DNA of 64,000 nt from Diadophis punctatus similis (GCA_023053685.1 JALIGW010000014.1:18693308-18757307), one strand, 5' to 3'; shown: positions 35,828 to 49,076, counted from the first letter of the stretch. Program-made: numbers and translations. Notes: generated by a model from the letters alone, not told the origin.

Positions 35828-36977
35828 CGTTTAAGTTCCTTTTCCATGAGCTGCAGAAAGCCTTTGTCCTCTATTGACATGGCTAAGTCATTGTCGTCTT
35901 TGCTGGTCTGTAACACCGTCGCTCCCAGGACTGGGTTGTCTTTCGAAGTCGCGAAGTGTTCTTGGCATGGCTTCAAGTGGGATGCTCTGCCGTTACTGAG
36001 AATGGTGGTCGCAGAGAAATCCGATAGCTCGTAAGGATCGTTGATGCTGATGCTAGGGAAGTTGTTAACGCATTCTATGAACTAGTATTCCGTCAGCTTA
36101 GGTGCGTCATACTGACAATCCAGCGTCGCCCATGATAGCTTGAGGGCTTTGAGTGGCTCGCCTATTTGGGACGCGTAGATCTCCTTTACTACTCTTGTAG
36201 ATTGCGGTCCTAGCGATTCAATCATATGGCCGAGTTCTTTGGATGGCAGCGACCATTCGCTGCTAATGGCATTTGAAAAGACATGCTTCCGTAACAAGTA
36301 TTCTATGGCCGGATTTGTGGATGGTACACTCCAAAGAATGGCAGGGACCAGCATTCTTCATCTATTCTCAGAGTTGGGGCAAGTTCAGCGTGTCCGTTCT
36401 GGATCATCTTGTCCATGAACTCCATCAGGTGAGCTTTCATTCTGGGCTTCCTGTTCATCAGTCATCTCAGACTGAAGAGGCGAGAGAGAGCTTGCTCATG
36501 GTTGTTAGGCAGGCGCTGTCCGAGTGTGCAAAAGGGCAGCGGTGCAACCCAGCTTCCGCTAGTGTCCCGTTTAAGTTCCTTTTCCATGAGCTGCAGAAAG
36601 CGTTTGTCCTCTATTGACATGGCTAAGTCATTGTCCTCTTTGGTGGTCTGGAACACCGTCGCTCCCAGGACAGGGTTGACTTTTGAAGTCGCGAAGTGTT
36701 CTTGGCATGGCTTCAAGTGGGATGCTCTGCCGTTACTGAGAATGGTGGTCGCAGAGAAATCCCATAGCTCATAAGGATCGTTGAGGCTGATGCTAGGGAA
36801 TTTGTTAACGCGTTCTATGAACCAGTATTCCATCAGCTTAGGTGCGTCATACTGACAATCCAGCGTCGCCCATGATAGCTTGAGAGCTTCGAGTGACTCG
36901 CCTATTTGGGACGCGGAGATCTCCTTTACTATTCTTGCAGATCGCGGTCATAGCCATGCGATCATGTCGCAGAGTTC
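35828..36977 (-). mobile_element. BEL/Pao fragments: cassette-fused unit with nonsense, then K
   Basis: TAG near 36081. Gag piece 36082-36354. K 36462-36833. Confidence 0.8.
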
Positions 36978-37558
36978 ATTCATTCTTCAGTCTCCATCAT
37001 ATTTAATTTATCTTTCTTCAAGTCCATCATCATTCTAATTTTTTTATTTTGAGCATCCATATGTAATTGTTTTTCTAATCTCCTGAATTCTTCTTCCAAT
37101 TGTTTTTTAATATCTCTTCTTTGTTTATTTCTTTTACTCATATACGTCATTACTAAGCCTCTTAAATATGCTTTTGCTGTCTCCAATACTATTTCTAAAG
37201 TGGTGTCTGTCTTTTTATTTTCTTTAAAGAAAAAGCCATTTCTTTTTCTACAAATTGTTGAAATTCTTTTTTTTTTTTTTGTAGAATTTCTTGGTTCAAA
37301 GTCCATCTCGCTCTTTTCCTTCTTCCTTTCCATTTAATCGTTATCGGGTAGTGGTCAGCCCAAATATTAGTTTCAACGTCTATATTTTGTATTCCGCTTA
37401 ACAAGTCCTAAGACCTCCATAACATGTCTATTCGTGACAATGATGTATGTCAGGAAGAATAAAAAGTAAATTGTTTTTTATTTGGATATTTCTCTCTCTA
37501 AGCATCAAATAAGTTCAATTCCTCCACCATATTGAAAAATCATTTTGGTAATAAGTTC
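36978..37558 (-). mobile_element. L1 ORF2 fragment, cassette 15
   Basis: Like cassette 5 but with a T tract about one base shorter, splitting the frame into 36980-37333 and 37195-37404. ADHYP and RNGFFF mark. Confidence 0.85.
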
Positions 37559-38696
37559 CATTTAAGTTCCTTTTCCATGAGCTGCAGAAAGCGTTTGTCC
37601 TCTATTGACATGGCTAAGTCATTGTCCTCTTCGCTGGTCTGGAACACCGTCACTCCCAGGACAGGGTTGACTTTTGAAGTCGCGAAGTGTTCTTGGCATG
37701 GCTTCAAGGGGGATGCTCTGCCGTTACTGAGAATGGTGGTCACAGAGAAATCCCATAGCTCATGAGGATCGTTGAGGCTGATGCTAGGGAAGTTGTTTAC
37801 GCATTCTATGAACCAGTATTCCATCAGCGTAGGTGCGCAATACAGACAATCCAGCGTCGCCCATGATAGCTTGAGGGTTTCGAGTGACTCGCCTATTTGG
37901 GACCAGTAGATCTCCTTTACTACTCTTGTTGATTGCAGTCCTAGCCATGCAAGTTCTTTGGATGGCAGCAACCATTCGCTGCTAATGGCATTTGAAAAGA
38001 TATGCTTCCATAACAAGTATTCTATGGCCGGATTTGTGGATGGTACACTCCAAAGAATGGCAGGGACCAGCATTCTTCATCTATTCTCAGAGTTGGGGTA
38101 AGTTCAGCGTGTCCGTTCTGGATCATCTTGTCCATGAACTCCACCAGATGAGCTTTCATTCCGGGCTTCCTGTTCAAGAGCGTTCTCAGACTGAAGAGTC
38201 GAGAGAGAGCTTGTTCATGGTTGTTAGGCAGGTGCTGTCCGGGTGTGCAAAAGGGCAGCAATGCAACCCAGCTTCCGCTAGTGTCCCGTTTAAGTTCCTT
38301 TTCCATGAGCTGCAGAAAGCGTTTGCCCTCTATTGACATGGCTAAGTCATTGTCCTCTTTGCCGGTCTGGAACACCGTCGCTCCCAGGACAGGGTTGACT
38401 CTTGAAGTCGCGAAGTGTTCTTGGCATGGCTTCAAGTGGGATGCTCTGCCGTTACTGAGAATGGTGGTCGCAGAGAAATCCCATAGCTCATAAGGATCGT
38501 TGAGGCTGATGCTAGGGAAGTTGTTAACACGTTCTATGAACCAGTATTCCGTCAGCGTAGGTGCGCAATACTGACAATCCAGCGTCGCCCATGATAGCTT
38601 GAGGGCTTCGAGTGGCTCGCCTATTTGGGACGCGGAGATCTCCTTTACTACTCTTGCAGATCGCGGTCATAGCCATGCAATCATATCGCAGAGTTC
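37559..38696 (-). mobile_element. BEL/Pao fragments W-K (one monomer lost)
   Basis: W 37540-38073 and K 38022-38435. Compared with 11515-13377 a 725 bp P monomer is missing. K now carries the RTLLNRK...HAELTPTL tail that belongs to P, locating the exchange in distal pol. Confidence 0.8.
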
Positions 38697-39275
38697 ATTC
38701 ATTCTTCATTCTCCATCATATTTAATTCATCTTTCTTCAAGTCCATTATCATTTTAATTTTTTTATTTTGAGCATCCATATGTAATTGTTTTTCTAATCT
38801 CCTGAATTCTTCTTCCAATTGTTTTTTAATATCTCTTCTTTGTTTATTTCTTTTACTCATATTCGTCATTACTAAGCCTCTTAAATATGCTTTTGCTGTC
38901 TCCAATACTATTTCGAAAGTGGTGTCTGTCTTTTTATTTTCTTTAAAGAAAAAATTCATTTCTTTTTCTACAAATTGTTGAAATTCTTTTTTTTTTTTGT
39001 AGAATTTCTTGGTTCAAAGTACATCTCGCTCTTTTCCTTCTTCCTTTCCATTTAATCGTTATCGGGTACTGGTCAGCCCAAATATTAGTTTCAACGTCTA
39101 TATTTTGTATTCCGCTTAACAAGTCCAAAGACCTCCATAACATGTCTATTCGTGACAATGATGTATGTCAGGAAGAATAAAAAGTAAATTGTTTTTTATT
39201 TGGATATTTCTCTCTCTAAGCATCAAATAAGTTCAATTCCTCCACCATATTGAAAAATCATTTGTTAATAAGTTC
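38697..39275 (-). mobile_element. L1 ORF2 fragment, cassette 16 (MENEE type)
   Basis: Third MENEE cassette, with an extra M-to-I change (KMIMDLKK). Open pieces 38699-38959 and 38943-39158; ADQYP. Confidence 0.85.
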
Positions 39276-41888
39276 CATTTAAGTTCCTTTTCCATGAGCT
39301 GCAGAAAGCGTTTGTCCTCTATTGACATGGCTAAGTCATTGTCCTCTTCGCTGGTCTGGAACACCGTCACTCCCAGGACAGGGTTGACTTTTGAAGTCGC
39401 GAACTGTTCTTGGCATGGCTTCAAGGGGGATGCTCTGCCGTTACTGAGAATGGTGGTCACAGAGAAATCCCATAGCTCATGAGGATCGTTGAGGCTGATG
39501 CTAGGGAAGTTGTTAACGCATTCTATGAACCAGTATTCCATCAGCGTAGGTGCGCAATACAGACAATCCAGCGTCGCCCATGATAGCTTGAGGGTTTCGA
39601 GTGACTCGCCTATTTGGGACGCGTAGATCTCCTTTACTACTCTTGTAGATTGCAGTCCTAGCCATGCAAGTTCTTTGGATGGCAGCAACCATTCGCTGCT
39701 AATGGCATTTGAAAAGATATGCTTCCATAACAAGTATTCTATGGCCGGATTTGTGGATGTACACTCCAAAGAATGGCAGGGACCAGCATTCTTCATCTAT
39801 TCTCAGAGTTGGGGTAAGTTCAGCGTGTCCGTTCTGGATCATCTTGTCCATGAACTCCACCAGATGAGCTTTCATTCCGGGCTTCCTGTTCAAGAGCGTT
39901 CTCAGACTGAAGAGGCGAGAGAGAGCTTGCTCATGGTTATTAGGCAGGCGCTGTCCGGGTGTGCAAAGGGGCAGCGGTGCAACCCAGCTTCCGCTAGTGT
40001 CCCGTTTAAGTTCCTTTTCCATGAGCTGCAGACAGCGTTTGCCCTCTATTGACATGGCTAAGTCATTGTCGTCTTTGCTGGTCTGGAACACCGTCGCTCC
40101 CAGGACAGGGATGTCTTTCGAAGTCGCGAAGTGTTCTTGGCATGGCTTCAAGTGGGATGCTCTGCCGTTACTGAGAATGGTGGTCGCAGTGAAATCCGAT
40201 AGCTCGTAAGGATCGTTGAGGCTTCTTGGGAAGTTGTTAACGCCTTCTATGAACCAGTATTCCATCAGCGTAGGTGCGCCATACTGACAATCCAGCGTCG
40301 CCCATGATAGCTTGAGGGCTTCGAGTGGCTCGCCTATTTGGGACGCGTAGATCTCCTTTACTACTCTTTTAGATTGCGGTCCTAGCCATGCGAGTTCTTT
40401 GGATGGCAGCGACCATTCGCTGCTAATGGCATTTGAAAAGACATGCTTCCATAACAAGTATTCTATGGCCGGATTTGTGGATGGTACACTCCAAAGAATG
40501 GCAGGGACCAGCATTCTTCATCTATTCTCAGAGTTGCGGCACGTTCAGCGTGTCCGTTCTGGATCATCTTGTCCATGAACTCCACCAGGTGAGCTTTCAT
40601 TCCGGGCTTCCTGTTTATGAGCGTTCTCAGACTGAAGAGTCGAGAGAGAGCTTGTTCATGGTTGTTAGGCAGGTGCTGTCCGGGTGTGCAAAAGGGCAGC
40701 AATGCAACCCAGCTTCCGCTAGTGTCCCGTTTAAGTTCCTTTTCCATGAGCTGCAGAAAGCGTTTGCCCTCTATTGACATGGCTAAGTCATTGTCCTCTT
40801 CGCTGGTCTGGAACACCGTCACTCCCAGGACAGGGTTGACTTTTGAAGTCGCGAAGTGTTGTTGGCATGGCTTCAAGGGGGATGATCTGCTGTTAATGAA
40901 AATGGTGGTCACAGAGAAATCCCATAGCTCATGAGGATCGTTGAGGCTGATGCTAGGGAAGTTGTTAACGCGTTCTATGAACCAGTATTCCGTCAGCGTA
41001 GGTGCGTCATACTGACAATCCAGCGTCGCCCATGATAGCTTGAGGGCTTCAAGTGGCTCGCCTTTTTGGGACGCGTAGATCTCCTTTACTACTCTTGTAG
41101 ATTGCGGTCCTAGCCATTCAATCATATGGCCGAGTTCTTTGGATGGCAGCGACCATTCGCTGCTAATGGCATTTGAAAAGACATGCTTCCATAACAAGTA
41201 TTCTATGGCCGGATTTGTGGATGGTACACTCCAAAGAATGGCAGGGACCAGCATTCTTCATCTATTCTCAGAGTTGGGGCAAGTTCAGCGTGTCCGTTCT
41301 GGATCATCTTGTCCATGAACTCCACCAGGTGAGCTTTCATTCCGGGCTTCCTGTTCATCAGTCATCTCAGACTGAAGAGGCGAGAGAGAGCTTGCTCATG
41401 GTTGTTAGGCAGGTGCTGTCTAGGTGTGCAAAAGGGCAGCGGTGCAACCCAGCTTCCGCTAGTGTCCCGTTTAAGTTCCTTTTCCATGAGCTGCAGAAAG
41501 CGTTTGTCCTCTATTGACATGGCTAAGTCATTGTCCTCTTTGCTGGTCTGGAACACCATAGCTCCCAGGACAGGGTTGTCTTTCAAAGTCGTGAAGTGTT
41601 CTTGGCATGGCTTCAAGTGGGATGCTCTGCCGTTACTGAGAATGGTGGTCGCAGAGAAATCATATAGCTCATAAGGATCGTTGAGGCTGATGCTAGGGAA
41701 GTTGTTAACACGTTCTATGAACCAGTATTCCGTCAGCGTAGGTGCGCCATACTGACAATCCAGCGTCGCCCATGATAGCTTGAGGGCTTTGAGTGGCTCG
41801 CCTATTTGGGACGCGTAGATCTCCTTTACTACTCGTTTACTACTCTTGCAGATCGCGGTCATAGCCATGCGATCATATCGCAGAGTTC
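39276..41888 (-). mobile_element. BEL/Pao fragments W-P-G-K, HOR-B-like
   Basis: W 39233-39796 (IGESLETL, CQEQF), P 39699-40514 (YELSDF), G 40463-41254, K 41362-41868 (YELYDF). A fifth, displaced HOR-B unit 11 kb from the main run. Confidence 0.82.
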
Positions 41889-42466
41889 ATTCATTCTTCA
41901 GTCTCCATCATATTTAATTTATCTTTCTTCAAGTCCATCATCATTCTAATTTTTTTATTTTGAGCATCCATATGTAATGGTTTTTCTAATCTCCTGAATT
42001 CTTCTTCCAATTGTTTTTTAATATCTCTTCTTTGTTTATTTCTTTTACTCATATACGTCATTACTAAGCCTCTTAAATATGCTTTTGCTGTCTCCAATAC
42101 TATTTCTAAAGTGGTGTCTGTCTTTTTATTTTCTTTAAAGAAAAAATTCATTTCTTTTTCTACAAATTGTTGAAATTCTTTTTTTTTTGTAGAATTTCTT
42201 GGTTCAAAGTCCATCTCGCTCTGTTCCTTCTTCCTTTCCATTTAATCGTTATCGGGTAGTGATCAGCCCAAATATTAGTTTCAACGTCTATATTTTGTAT
42301 TCCGCTTAACAAGTCCAAAGATCTCCATAACATGTCCATTCTTGACCATAATGTATGTCAGGAAGAATAAAAAGTAAATTGTTTTTTATTTGCATATTTT
42401 TCTCTCCAAGCATCAAATAAGTTCAATTCCTCCACCGTATTGAAAAAGCATTTTGGTAATAAGTTC
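41889..42466 (-). mobile_element. L1 ORF2 fragment, cassette 17 (KKHFGNKF junction)
   Basis: 116-codon frame 41891-42241, ADHYP, T10. Confidence 0.85.
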
Positions 42467-43616
42467 CGTTTAAGTTCCTTTTCCATGAGCTGCAGAAAGC
42501 CTTTGTCCTCTATTGACATGGCTAAGTCATTGTCGTCTTTGCTGGTCTGTAACACCGTCGCTCCCAGGACTGGGTTGTCTTTCGAAGTCGCGAAGTGTTC
42601 TTGGCATGGCTTCAAGTGGGATGCTCTGCCGTTACTGAGAATGGTGGTCGCAGAGAAATCCGATAGCTCGTAAGGATCGTTGATGCTGATGCTAGGGAAG
42701 TTGTTAACGCATTCTATGAACTAGTATTCCGTCAGCTTAGGTGCGTCATACTGACAATCCAGCGTCGCCCATGATAGCTTGAGGGCTTTGAGTGGCTCGC
42801 CTATTTGGGACGCGTAGATCTCCTTTACTACTCTTGTAGATTGCGGTCCTAGCGATTCAATCATATGGCCGAGTTCTTTGGATGGCAGCGACCATTCGCT
42901 GCTAATGGCATTTGAAAAGACATGCTTCCGTAACAAGTATTCTATGGCCGGATTTGTGGATGGTACACTCCAAAGAATGGCAGGGACCAGCATTCTTCAT
43001 CTATTCTCAGAGTTGGGGCAAGTTCAGCGTGTCCGTTCTGGATCATCTTGTCCATGAACTCCATCAGGTGAGCTTTCATTCTGGGCTTCCTGTTCATCAG
43101 TCATCTCAGACTGAAGAGGCGAGAGAGAGCTTGCTCATGGTTGTTAGGCAGGCGCTGTCCGAGTGTGCAAAAGGGCAGCGGTGCAACCCAGCTTCCGCTA
43201 GTGTCCCGTTTAAGTTCCTTTTCCATGAGCTGCAGAAAGCGTTTGTCCTCTATTGACATGGCTAAGTCATTGTCCTCTTTGGTGGTCTGGAACACCGTCG
43301 CTCCCAGGACAGGGTTGACTTTTGAAGTCGCGAAGTGTTCTTGGCATGGCTTCAAGTGGGATGCTCTGCCGTTACTGAGAATGGTGGTCGCAGAGAAATC
43401 CCATAGCTCATAAGGATCGTTGAGGCTGATGCTAGGGAATTTGTTAACGCGTTCTATGAACCAGTATTCCATCAGCTTAGGTGCGTCATACTGACAATCC
43501 AGCGTCGCCCATGATAGCTTGAGAGCTTCGAGTGACTCGCCTATTTGGGACGCGGAGATCTCCTTTACTATTCTTGCAGATCGCGGTCATAGCCATGCGA
43601 TCATGTCGCAGAGTTC
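42467..43616 (-). mobile_element. BEL/Pao fragments: cassette-fused unit with nonsense, then K
   Basis: TAG near 42720. Gag piece 42721-42993. K 43101-43472. Confidence 0.8.
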
Positions 43617-44195
43617 ATTCATTCTTCAGTCTCCATCATATTTAATTTATCTTTCTTCAAGTCCATCATCATTCTAATTTTTTTATTTTGAGCATCCATA
43701 TGTAATTGTTTTTCTAATCTCCTGAATTCTTCTTCCAATTGTTTTTTAATATCTCTTCTTTGTTTATTTCTTTTACTCATATACGTCATTACTAAGCCTC
43801 TTAAATATGCTTTTGCTGTCTCCAATACTATTTCTAAAGTGGTGTCTGTCTTTTTATTTTCTTTAAAGAAAAAGCCATTTCTTTTTCTACAAATTGTTGA
43901 AATTCTTTTTTTTTTTTGTAGAATTTCTTGGTTCAAAGTACATCTCGCTCTTTTCCTTCTTCCTTTCCATTTAATCGTTATCGGGTACTGGTCAGCCCAA
44001 ATATTAGTTTCAACGTCTATATTTTGTATTCCGCTTAACAAGTCCTAAGACCTCCATAACATGTCTATTCGTGACAATGATGTATGTCAGGAAGAATAAA
44101 AAGTAAATTGTTTTTTATTTGGATATTTCTCTCTCTAAGCATCAAATAAGTTCAATTCCTCCACCATATTGAAAAATCATTTTGGTAATAAGTTC
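43617..44195 (-). mobile_element. L1 ORF2 fragment, cassette 18
   Basis: 140-codon frame 43619-44041 with RNGFFF as in cassettes 5 and 15 but ADQYP as in cassette 6, so it looks recombinant between these types. Confidence 0.85.
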
Positions 44196-46797
44196 CATTT
44201 AAGTTCCTTTTCCATGAGCTGCAGAAAGCGTTTGTCCTCTATTGACATGGCTAAGTCATTGTCCTCTTCGCTGGTCTGGAACACCGTCACTCCCAGGACA
44301 GGGTTGACTTTTGAAGTCGCGAAGTGTTCTTGGCATGGCTTCAAGGGGGATGCTCTGCCGTTACTGAGAATGGTGGTCACAGAGAAATCCCATAGCTCAT
44401 GAGGATCGTTGAGGCTGATGCTAGGGAAGTTGTTAACGCATTCTATGAACCAGTATTCCATCAGCGTAGGTGCGCAATACAGACAATTCAGCGTCGCCCA
44501 TGATAGCTTGAGGGTTTCGAGTGGCTCGCCTATTTGGGACCAGTAGATCTCCTTTACTACTCTTGTAGATTGCAGTCCTAGCCATGCAAGTTCTTTGGAT
44601 GGCAGCAACCATTCGCTGCTAATGGCATTTGAAAAGATATGCTTCCATAACAAGTATACTATGGCCGGATTTGTGGATGTACACTCCAAAGAATGGCAGG
44701 GACCAGCATTCTTCATCTATTCTCAGAGTTGGGGTAAGTTCAGCGTGTCCGTTCTGGATCATCTTGTCCATGAACTCCACCAGATGAGCTTTCATTCCGG
44801 GCTTCCTGTTCAAGAGCGTTCTCAGACTGAAGAGGCGAGAGAGAGCTTGCTCATGGTTATTAGGCAGGCGCTGTCCGGGTGTGCAAAGGGGCAGCGGTGC
44901 AACCCAGCTTCCGCTAGTGTCCCGTTTAAGTTCCTTTTCCATGAGCTGCAGACAGCGTTTGCCCTCTATTGACATGGCTAAGTCATTGTCGTCTTTGCTG
45001 GTCTGGAACACCGTCGCTCCCAGGACAGGGATGTCTTTCGAAGTCGCGAAGTGTTCTTGGCATGGCTTCAAGTGGGATGCTCTGCCGTTACTGAGAATGG
45101 TGGTCGCAGTGAAATCCCATAGCTCGTAAGGATCGTTGAGGCTTCTTGGGAAGTTGTTAACGCCTTCTATGAACCAGTATTCCATCAGCGTAGGTGCGCC
45201 ATACTGACAATCCAGCGTCGCCCATGATAGCTTGAGGGCTTCGAGTGGCTCGCCTATTTGGGACGCGTAGATCTCCTTTACTACTCTTTTAGATTGCGGT
45301 CCTAGCCATGCGAGTTCTTTGGATGGCAGCGACCATTCGCTGCTAATGGCATTTGAAAAGACATGCTTCCATAACAAGTATTCTATGGCCGGATTTGTGG
45401 ATGGTACACTCCAAAGAATGGCAGGGACCAGCATTCTTCATCTATTCTCAGAGTTGCGGCACGTTCAGCGTGTCCATTCTGGATCATCTTGTCCATGAAC
45501 TCCACCAGGTGAGCTTTCATTCCGGGCTTCCTGTTTATGAGCGTTCTCAGACTGAAGAGTCGAGAGAGAGCTTGTTCATGGTTGTTAGGCAGGTGCTGTC
45601 CGGGTGTGCAAAAGGGCAGCAATGCAACCCAGCTTCCGCTAGTGTCCCGTTTAAGTTCCTTTTCCATGAGCTGCAGAAAGCGTTTGCCCTCTATTGACAT
45701 GGCTAAGTCATTGTCCTCTTCGCTGGTCTGGAACACCGTCACTCCCAGGACAGGGTTGACTTTTGAAGTCGCGAAGTGTTGTTGGCATGGCTTCAAGGGG
45801 GATGATCTGCTGTTACTGAAAATGGTGGTCACAGAGAAATCCCATAGCTCATGAGGATCGTTGAGGCTGATGCTAGGGAAGTTGTTAACGCGTTCTATGA
45901 ACCAGTATTCCGTCAGCGTAGGTGCGTCATACTGACAATCCAGCGTCGCCCATGATAGCTTGAGGGCTTCAAGTGGCTCGCCTTTTTGGGACGCGTAGAT
46001 CTCCTTTACTACTCTTGTAGATTGCGGTCCTAGCCATTCAATCATATGGCCGAGTTCTTTGGATGGCAGCGACCATTCGCTGCTAATGGCATTTGAAAAG
46101 ACATGCTTCCATAACAAGTATTCTATGGCCGGATTTGTGGATGGTACACTCCAAAGAATGGCAGGGACCAGCATTCTTCATCTATTCTCAGAGTTGGGGC
46201 AAGTTCAGCGTGTCCGTTCTGGATCATCTTGTCCATGAACTCCACCAGGTGAGCTTTCATTCCGGGCTTCCTGTTCATCAGTCATCTCAGACTGAAGAGG
46301 CGAGAGAGAGCTTGCTTATGGTTGTTAGGCAGGTGCTGTCCGGGTGTACAAAAGGGCAGCGGTGCAACCCAGCTTCCGCTAGTGTCCCGTTTAAGTTCCT
46401 TTTCCATGAGGTGCAGAAAGCGTTTGTCCTCTATTGACATGGCTAAGTCATTGTCCTCTTTGCTGGTCTGGAACACCCTCGCTCCCAGGACAGGGTTGAC
46501 TTTTGAAGTTGCGAAGTGTTCTTGGCATGGCTTCAAGTGGGATGCTCTGCCGTTACTGAGAATGGTGGTCGCAGAGAAATCCCATAGCTCATAAGGATCG
46601 TTGAGGCTGATGCTAGGGAAGTTGTTAACGTGTTCTATGAACCAGTATTCCATCAGCGTAGGTGCGCCATACTGACAATCCAGCGTCGCCCATGATAGCT
46701 TGAGGGCTTTGAGTGGCTCGCCTATTTGGGACGCGGAGATCTCCTTTACTACTCTTGCAGATCGCGGTCATAGCCATGCGATCATATCGCAGAGTTC
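44196..46797 (-). mobile_element. BEL/Pao fragments W-P-G-K
   Basis: W 44177-44716 (AIVYLLWKH with KWNLLPK junction), P 44619-45434, G 45383-46174 (TIFSNSRSS), K 46282-46653 (RFLHLMEKE, PstI site lost near 46410). Confidence 0.82.
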
Positions 46798-47376
46798 ATT
46801 CATTCTTCAGTCTCCATCATATTTAATTTATCTTTCTTCAAGTCCATCATCATTCTAATTTTTTTATTTTGAGCATCCATATGTAATTGTTTTTCTAATC
46901 TCCTGAATTCTTCTTCCAATTGTTTTTTAATATCTCTTCTTTGTTTATTTCTTTTACTCATATACGTCATTACTAAGCCTCTTAAATATGCTTTTGCTGT
47001 CTCCAATACTATTTCGAAAGTGGTGTCTGTCTTTTTATTTTCTTTAAAGAAAAAATTCATTTCTTTTTCTACAAATTGTTGAAATTCTTTTTTTTTTTTG
47101 TAGAATTTCTTGGTTCAAAGTACATCTCGCTCTTTTCCTTCTTCCTTTCCATTTAATCGTTATCGGGTAGTGGTCAGCCCAAATATTAGTTTCAACGTCT
47201 ATATTTTGTATTCCGCTTAACAAGTCCTAAGACCTCCATAACATGTCTATTCGTGACAATGATGTATGTCAGGAAGAATAAAAAGTAAATTGTTTTTTAT
47301 TTGGATATTTCTCTCTCAAAGCATCAAATAAGTTCAATTCCTCCACCATATTGAAAAATCATTTGTTAATAAGTTC
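46798..47376 (-). mobile_element. L1 ORF2 fragment, cassette 19
   Basis: 86-codon linker frame 46800-47060. ADHYP retained. The upstream frame is interrupted by AAGTCCTAAGACC near 47224. Confidence 0.85.
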
Positions 47377-48508
47377 CATTTAAGTTCCTTTTCCATGAGC
47401 TGCAGAAAGCGTTTGTCCTCTATTGACATGGCTAAGTCATTGTCCTCTTCGCTGGTCTGGAACACCGTCACTCCCAGGACAGGGTTGACTTTTGAAGTCG
47501 CGAAGTGTACTTGGCATGGCTTCAAGTGGGATGCTCTGCCATTACTGAGAATGGTGGTCGCAGAGAAATCCCATAGCTCGTAAGGATCATTGAGGCTGAT
47601 GCTAGGGAAGTTGTTAACGCATTCTATGAACCAGTATTCCATCAGCGTAGGTGCGCAATACAGACAATCCAGCGTCGCCCATGATAGCATGAGGGTTTCG
47701 AGTGGCTCGCCTATTTGGGACCAGTAGATCTCCTTTACTACTCTTGTTGATTGCAGTCCTAGCCATGCAAGTTCTTTGGATGGCAGCAACCATTCGCTGC
47801 TAATGGCATTTGAAAAGATATGCTTCCATAACAAGTATTCTATGGCCGGATTTGTGGATGGTACACTCCAAAGAATGGCAGGGACCAGCATTCTTCATCT
47901 ATTCTCAGAGTTGGGGCAAGTTCAGCGTGTCCGTTCTGGATGAACTTGTCCATGAACTCCACCAGGTGAGCTTTCATTCCGGGCTTCCTGTTTATGAGCG
48001 TTCTCAGACTGAAGAGTCGAGAGAGAGCTTCTTCATGGTTGTTAGGCAGGTGCTGTCCGGGTGTGAAAAAGGGCAGCAGTGCAACCCAGCTTCCGCTAAT
48101 GTCCCGTTTAAGTTCCTTTTCCATGAGCTGCAGAAACCCTTTGTCCTCTATTGACATGGCTAAGTCATTGTACTCTTTGCCGGTCTGGAACACCATCGCT
48201 CCCAGGACAGGGTTGACTCTTGAAGTCGCGAAGTGTTCTTGGCATGGCTTCAAGTGGGATGCTCTGCCGTTACTGAGAATGGTGGTCGCAGAGAAATCCC
48301 ATAGCTCATAAGGATCGTTGAGGCTGATGCTAGGGAAGTTGTTAACACGTTCTATGAACCAGTATTCCCTCAGCGTAGGTGCGCCATACTGACAATCCAG
48401 CGTCGCCCATGATAGCTTGAGGGCTTCGAGTGGCTCGCCTATTTGGGAGATCTCCTTTACTACTCTTGCAGATCGCGGTCATAGCCATGCAATCATATCG
48501 CAGAGTTC
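47377..48508 (-). mobile_element. BEL/Pao fragments W-K
   Basis: W 47334-47891 (TLMLSWATL), K 47840-48253 (VLDELVH on the opposite strand marks TGAACTTG near 47941; FMDKFIQNGHAELAPTL). The gag end of K lost six bases: TTGGGAGATCTCC near 48445. Confidence 0.8.
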
Positions 48509-49076
48509 ATTCATTCTTCAGTCTCCATCATATTTAATTTATCTTTCTTCAAGTCCATCATCATTCTAATTTTTTTATTTTGAGCATCCATATGTAATTG
48601 TTTTTCTAATCTCCTGAATTCTTCTTCCAATTGTTTTTTAATATCTCTTCTTTGTTTATTTCTTTTACTCATACACGTCATAACTAAGCCTCTTAAATAT
48701 GCTTTTGCTGTGTCCAATACTATTTCTAAAGTAGTGTCTGTCTTTTTACTTTCTTTAAAGAAAAAATTCATTGCTTTTTCTACAAATTGTTGAAATTCTT
48801 TTTTTTTTTCTAGAATTTCTTGGTTCAAAGTCCATCACGCTCTGTTCCTTCTTAATCGTTATCGGGTAGTGGTCAGCCCAAATATTAGTTTCAACGTCTA
48901 TATTTTGTATTCCGCTTAACAAGTCCAAAGACCTCCATAACATGTCCATTCTTGACCATAATGTATGTCAGGAAGAATAAAAAGTAAATTGTTTTTTATT
49001 TGGATATTTCTCTCTCCAAGCATCAAATAAGTTCAATTCCTCCACCGTATTGAAAAAGCATTTTGGTAATAAGTTC
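48509..49076 (-). mobile_element. L1 ORF2 fragment, cassette 20 (12 bp deletion type)
   Basis: Lacks 12 bp between TTCTT and AATCGTTATCGGG near 48854, removing part of the WKGRR region. FFFKESKKT and TCMSKRN are further marks. Open pieces 48511-48828 and 48755-48949; ADHYP. Confidence 0.85.

Larger units (their letters stand above)
35250..41888. repeat. Segment D2, three cassettes and five monomers (6639 bp)
   Basis: Spacings 1728, 1719 and 3192 bp. The first part repeats D1 and D3 closely. The middle part (36980-38959) repeats 10935-13640 with one monomer of 725 bp missing. The last part is an HOR-B-like L1-W-P-G-K unit of exactly 3192 bp. Confidence 0.75.
41889..48508. repeat. Segment D3, three cassettes and five monomers (6620 bp)
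   Basis: Spacings 1728, 3181 and 1711 bp. It starts like D1 and D2 (42358-43472 match at -6639) and ends with the first cassette block of HOR-C, which it overlaps from 46798. Confidence 0.7.

Noticed and set aside
43839..44048. Plus-strand frame with hydrophobic Phe/Leu stretch (69 codons)
   Set aside because: It is the antisense of the Lys-rich L1 linker; poly-A/T codons give Phe and Lys on opposite strands.
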